Positions 6,012 to 8,968 of a DNA stretch of 8,968 nt are shown in pieces. Numbering within the stretch: position 1 is the stretch's first letter; every line of letters starts with the position of its first letter. A model generated the notes under the pieces. The model was not told the origin of the DNA. It saw nothing but the letters and a program-made list of their open reading frames with translations, and searched no databases. The position numbers and the translations under genes are program-made. The stretch is from UBA9547 sp044349205. Lineage in GTDB: Bacteria > Bacteroidota > Bacteroidia > Cytophagales > UBA9547. The DNA is taken from assembly GCA_044349205.1 (NCBI GenBank), contig JBIKRJ010000094.1, positions 1 through 8,968 of the forward strand, given 5' to 3'.

Positions 6012-7136
6012 ATGAGCAATAAATTAAAGTTCATAGACCAACGAAAGTCAAATTTTTACGCTACGGTCAAAGAAAGAGTCGAACAATATTTTTCTTCTCG
6101 TAAAATATCTAAAAACGCAAATTTTGCGATGTATTGCAAGGTTGCCTTTTTTCTACTAGGAGCATTTGCCTTGTATATCACCATCATAAGCGGCGTATTG
6201 TTGCCTAATTTGTGGCTGATGTATGCTTGTTGTATTTTGCTGGGCGTGTTTGGTGCCATGATTGGGTTCAATGTTTCGCACGATGCCATACACGGTTCTT
6301 TTTCCCAAAATGCATCTGTAAATCGTCTGCTAAGTGCCTCCTTTTATTTTATTGGAGCCAATCCTTATATGTGGAACATTACGCACAATGTGGTGCACCA
6401 TACTTTTACCAATATTCCTGGCCACGACGAAGACATAGAAGTAGCCCCAGGGCTTATTCGTCTTTCTCCTGCCGAAAAAGCAACCCCAATTCAAAAATAC
6501 CAACATTATTATGCCTTTTTGTTGTATGGGCTTGCCGCCATATCATGGATTTTCAGAAAAGACTTCAAGAAGTTTTTTCAGAAAAAAATAGGCAACTACA
6601 ATAATTCACAACACAGTGCCTCGGCATATTTCAATCTGTTCTTTTTCAAGTTTTTATATTACTTTCTTACCATTGCAGTTCCCATTATTATGTTGCCCAC
6701 CATTACTTGGTGGCAGTTTTTGTTTGGATATGTTTCCCTGCAACTGGTAAAAGGTTTTGTAATAGGGTTGGTGTTCCAGCTTGCCCATGTGGTAGAGGGT
6801 ACTGATTTTCCAGAACCTAATGAAGATGGCAACATAGAAGAGGCTTGGGCCATACATCAAATGTGTACTACAGCCAATTTTGCCAGGAAAAGTTGGCTAG
6901 CTACATTTTTGTGTGGTGGTTTGAATATGCAAATAGAACACCATCTTTTCCCAAAAATTTGCCACATACATTATCCTGCTATTTCAGAAATTGTACAAAA
7001 AACAGCGATAGAATGCGGCGTACCCTACATCGAAAATGAAACTTTTGGGGGTGCTTTAGCTTCTCACTACGCCATGCTGAAGCGCTTTGGTACAGGCGAT
7101 TCTTTTCCGTTTCAAGCTCGAACGGCGGTAGCTTAA
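6012..7136 (+). CDS. membrane fatty acid desaturase, front-end (QxxHH) type
   Basis: A 374-residue integral membrane di-iron desaturase that should introduce a cis double bond into an acyl chain. Three histidine boxes are intact: HDAIH (90-94), HNVVHH (125-130) and QIEHH (307-311); His259 in QLAHVVEG and His282 may add ligands. Hydrophobic segments lie near residues 44-65, 68-88, 105-118, 165-181 and 207-260. A Gln at the start of the third box is the mark of delta-5/delta-6 front-end and sphingolipid desaturases, but there is no fused cytochrome b5 domain, so the electron donor must be separate. Regiospecificity cannot be read from sequence; the automatic label linoleoyl-CoA desaturase would be only a family name. 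I chose the ATG at 6012 over the preceding in-frame TTG at 6009. It converges with manA, with 2 bp between the stop codons. Confidence 0.93.
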   Translation: MSNKLKFIDQRKSNFYATVKERVEQYFSSRKISKNANFAMYCKVAFFLLGAFALYITIISGVLLPNLWLMYACCILLGVFGAMIGFNVSHDAIHGSFSQNASVNRLLSASFYFIGANPYMWNITHNVVHHTFTNIPGHDEDIEVAPGLIRLSPAEKATPIQKYQHYYAFLLYGLAAISWIFRKDFKKFFQKKIGNYNNSQHSASAYFNLFFFKFLYYFLTIAVPIIMLPTITWWQFLFGYVSLQLVKGFVIGLVFQLAHVVEGTDFPEPNEDGNIEEAWAIHQMCTTANFARKSWLATFLCGGLNMQIEHHLFPKICHIHYPAISEIVQKTAIECGVPYIENETFGGALASHYAMLKRFGTGDSFPFQARTAVA

Positions 7137-7138
7137 TT

Positions 7139-8116
7139 TTATAAGTCGAGGTACACTTCTAATATTTTGGTCAGCTTGTTTGGTTGAAACTTTAATTGTT
7201 TCACAGAGTAGGGAACAAGTAAACTATCGCCCATTTTGATTGGAAATTGCCCCGATTCCGTTTCGATTACGGCTTCTCCTTCGAAGCAAATGTAAATAAC
7301 GAATGAATTTATTTTGTTGTAATTTCTTGTCAATTCGTTGTCGAAGGAAAGCAGGTTGGTGGTGAAATACTCGCACTGCACCAAAGGGGCACTATCGTTT
7401 AAAATTTCTTTGTATTTGGTTTTGTATTCAGGGTACGCTTGGTAGTCCAATGCATCTACCGATTCTTCGGTATGCAATGCTCTTTTTTCGCCTTTATCAT
7501 CTACTCTGTCAAAATCATAGATACGGTAGGTGACATCTGAAGTTTGTTGTATTTCGGCCAATAAAAGACCTTTTCCTATCGTATGAACTCTGCCCGCCGG
7601 TATAAAATAGCAGTCGCCTGCCTTTGCTTCCTCACGGTTTAGGATAGAGGTTAATTTGCCATTTTTCAGGCTTTCCAAATATTCGTTTTTGTTGGTTTTT
7701 TTGTTAAAACCCACAATAAGCGAGGAATGTGGGTCGGATTGGAAAATGTACCACATTTCGGTTTTGCCAAATGAATTGTGTCTTTCCTTTGCTAGTTGAT
7801 CATTTGGGTGTACCTGAATTGACAAGTCTTCGTTTGCGTCGATAAATTTGATGAGGAGCGGGAAGTTTTGACCAAATTTTTGATACACTGCCTCGCCCAA
7901 AAGGTCGCCTTTGAATGTTTCGATGAGTTGGTTTAAACTTTTACCAGCAAGTGACCCATTTTCAACCACAGATACATTTCCTTCGACCCCTGAAATTTCC
8001 CAAGTTTCACCGCAGTTTGGTAGGGGCGAAAAATCTTTTCCCAAAATGGTCTTGATTTTTTGTCCTCCCCAAATTTTGTCTTTGAAAATAGTTTTGAATT
8101 TGAACGGGTACAGCAT
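7139..8116 (-). CDS. manA: mannose-6-phosphate isomerase, class I
   Basis: A 325-residue cytosolic zinc enzyme of the cupin fold that interconverts mannose 6-phosphate and fructose 6-phosphate, feeding GDP-sugar synthesis or mannose use. The N-terminus FKDKIWGG and the GETWEISG motif (36-43) are typical. Predicted zinc ligands are Gln101 and His103 (SIQVHPND), Glu120 (KTEMWY) and His178 (PAGRVHTIGKG). The expected catalytic Arg198 lies in TYRIYDFDR. The C-terminal cupin strands include GDSLLVPY (296-303). The length fits the short bacterial type (about 315-325), not the longer E. coli form. The ATG is complementary to 8114-8116. The gene lies 66 bp downstream of the GH9 gene on the same strand, with its own likely promoter in the gap, and converges with the desaturase. 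Glucose-6-phosphate isomerase activity is much less likely. Confidence 0.95.
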   Translation of the reverse strand: MLYPFKFKTIFKDKIWGGQKIKTILGKDFSPLPNCGETWEISGVEGNVSVVENGSLAGKSLNQLIETFKGDLLGEAVYQKFGQNFPLLIKFIDANEDLSIQVHPNDQLAKERHNSFGKTEMWYIFQSDPHSSLIVGFNKKTNKNEYLESLKNGKLTSILNREEAKAGDCYFIPAGRVHTIGKGLLLAEIQQTSDVTYRIYDFDRVDDKGEKRALHTEESVDALDYQAYPEYKTKYKEILNDSAPLVQCEYFTTNLLSFDNELTRNYNKINSFVIYICFEGEAVIETESGQFPIKMGDSLLVPYSVKQLKFQPNKLTKILEVYLDL

Positions 8117-8122
8117 TGCAAT

Positions 8123-8140
8123 TAGTTTCGGGCGAAACTA
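8123..8140. repeat. perfect 8-2-8 palindrome at the manA promoter
   Basis: TAGTTTCG (8123-8130), two G, then CGAAACTA (8133-8140) form a perfect inverted repeat, ending 6 nt from the manA ATG. One arm is the proposed -7 element on the minus strand and the other covers the likely transcription start and leader. This suits an operator or a small leader hairpin; no U-tract follows, so it is not a normal terminator. Confidence 0.55.
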
Positions 8141-8163
8141 TGCTATTTTGCGCTAAGTTCAAA
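8133..8163 (-). promoter_or_regulatory. likely promoter for manA
   Basis: On the minus strand TTTG (complement of 8160-8163) is followed after 19 nt by TAGTTTCG (complement of 8133-8140), one mismatch from TAnnTTTG. The spacing equals that of the yqeY promoter. The leader would be very short, about 10-16 nt. I see no terminator between the GH9 gene and manA, so readthrough is also possible. Confidence 0.45.
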
Positions 8164-8182
8164 CTTGGACTGTAGGGTGATG

Positions 8183-8968
8183 TTAGGGTTTTCCCACTAC
8201 CAATTTACCTTTAAAAGTGTTTTGGGCTGATTGGATATTCAAGAAATAAATGCCAGACGGAACTTGGTTGAGCGGTAAATTCAAGCTGTTTTCACCGGAA
8301 ATAACTTCTAAGTTTTGCCGCACTTGTTCCCTGCCCATACCATCGATAAGAGAAAGAGTGGCGCTTCCTCTTTGTTTCTGCTGAAAAGTAATGTGAACCA
8401 ATTCTTGAGCAGGAACAGGAAAAATACTTAATGTATTGACTGAGGTATTTTCATATTCACTTAAGCCAGTGGTCAAATTGTAAGGTTTCAAGAATTCGAG
8501 TCCGCCTGTGATGTACACTGCAGGGGCATTCCAGTTGATGGCCACTTCGTTTTTGGTATAACATTTCATGCTGTCAGAAAAACTTTTGGCAAGGAAAGTG
8601 GTGTTGGTAGAGCAACCGTCGCCAGTAGAACCCGTGGGGCCACCAGCCACCCAGCCGGGCACAGGATCTAAAATTCCGTCGGCTTCCGACTGACGATGGT
8701 GTATGCGCATGACCGATTTGCTGCCAATGCCAGTTATAAAACAGTAACCTGTCGCATTTCGGCCTGTTAAATAATCAACTTGCGAAAGAGCGGCCGAGGC
8801 ATAACTTTGGTTGTTTGTAAGGAAATAAGCGTTTAGCAGCATCATGCCTTGGTTGGCTGCTACCGCATTGCTACCCCATATAAAGTCGTTGTTTCCATTT
8901 CTCCCCATCACGATTTGGTAGGGCGAGGTAGAGCTTTGGTAGCTCACAAAATCATTGGCTTGTACAAT
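8183..8968 (-). CDS. glycoside hydrolase family 9 (endoglucanase) with T9SS sorting domain, 5' end cut by window
   Basis: The frame is open to the right edge (visible residues begin IVQANDFV), so the true start lies outside; 261 C-terminal residues are present. Residues about 10-165 are the end of the GH9 (alpha/alpha)6 barrel. The His-containing signature is seen as GIGSKSVMRIHHR (ending at residue 92). The second GH9 signature FxDx4Yx3ExAx3NA matches exactly at 130-148, with Glu141 in NEVAINWNA as the general acid. The catalytic aspartates of this family lie upstream and cannot be checked. Residues about 178-261 are a T9SS C-terminal sorting domain (LSIFPVPAQE, VPSGIYFLNI, ending GKLVVGKP), so the enzyme should be exported to the surface or medium. 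GH9 enzymes mostly cut beta-1,4-glucans, though related specificities exist. manA follows 66 bp downstream. Confidence 0.93.
   Translation of the reverse strand: MVQANDFVSYQSSTSPYQIVMGRNGNNDFIWGSNAVAANQGMMLLNAYFLTNNQSYASAALSQVDYLTGRNATGYCFITGIGSKSVMRIHHRQSEADGILDPVPGWVAGGPTGSTGDGCSTNTTFLAKSFSDSMKCYTKNEVAINWNAPAVYITGGLEFLKPYNLTTGLSEYENTSVNTLSIFPVPAQELVHITFQQKQRGSATLSLIDGMGREQVRQNLEVISGENSLNLPLNQVPSGIYFLNIQSAQNTFKGKLVVGKP

Noticed and set aside
5834..6022. Small plus-strand open frame (62 codons) before the desaturase
   Set aside because: It begins inside the divergent promoter region, has no start context, overlaps the desaturase start and encodes nothing recognisable.
8183..8947. GTG at 8947 as the start of the right-hand gene
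   Set aside because: The frame stays open to the window edge and the visible part begins in the middle of a GH9 catalytic domain, so the gene is simply cut.
1..8968. tRNA, rRNA, CRISPR, insertion sequence or phage elements
   Set aside because: No regularly spaced repeats, transposase or integrase motifs, or tRNA-like folds were noticed on either strand by eye.

Overview
The window looks like chromosomal DNA from a Bacteroidota bacterium, most likely of the Cytophagales type. Three things point there. Two encoded proteins carry C-terminal type IX secretion (T9SS) sorting domains. Several starts are preceded by the Bacteroidota promoter pattern TTG-N19/20-TAnnTTTG instead of a Shine-Dalgarno site. 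The proteins themselves also read like that phylum's versions of PdxJ, YqeY, ManA and the fused serine enzyme. I see no rRNA, tRNA, CRISPR array, insertion sequence or phage gene.

Layout: positions 1-1909 hold a leftward group: a CBS-CBS-ACT protein cut by the left edge, an alpha/beta hydrolase overlapping it by 11 bp, and a GatB/YqeY-type protein. pdxJ (1979-2701) runs rightward from a shared 69-bp divergent region. It meets a 637-residue leftward gene (2698-4611) tail to tail with overlapping stop codons. That gene fuses a complete phosphoserine phosphatase (SerB) to a complete D-3-phosphoglycerate dehydrogenase (SerA) with its ACT domain. A strong intrinsic terminator (4721-4757) separates it from a leftward secreted T9SS cargo protein of unknown function (4773-5771). 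A 240-bp divergent region leads to a rightward membrane fatty acid desaturase (6012-7136), which meets leftward manA (7139-8116) with only 2 bp between them. The right edge holds the C-terminal part of a leftward GH9 cellulase with its own T9SS domain (8183-8968).

How they fit together: most genes are housekeeping metabolism. Serine synthesis (SerA and SerB in one chain, SerC absent here) lies next to vitamin B6 synthesis (PdxJ). PLP, the B6 product, is the cofactor of SerC, so the adjacency makes biochemical sense, but co-regulation is not shown. ManA and the GH9 enzyme both touch sugar metabolism, and two T9SS cargoes indicate an outer-membrane export system. I do not see a clear new multi-gene system. 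The most interesting single object is the SerB-SerA fusion, followed by the uncharacterised secreted protein and a perfect palindrome at the manA promoter.
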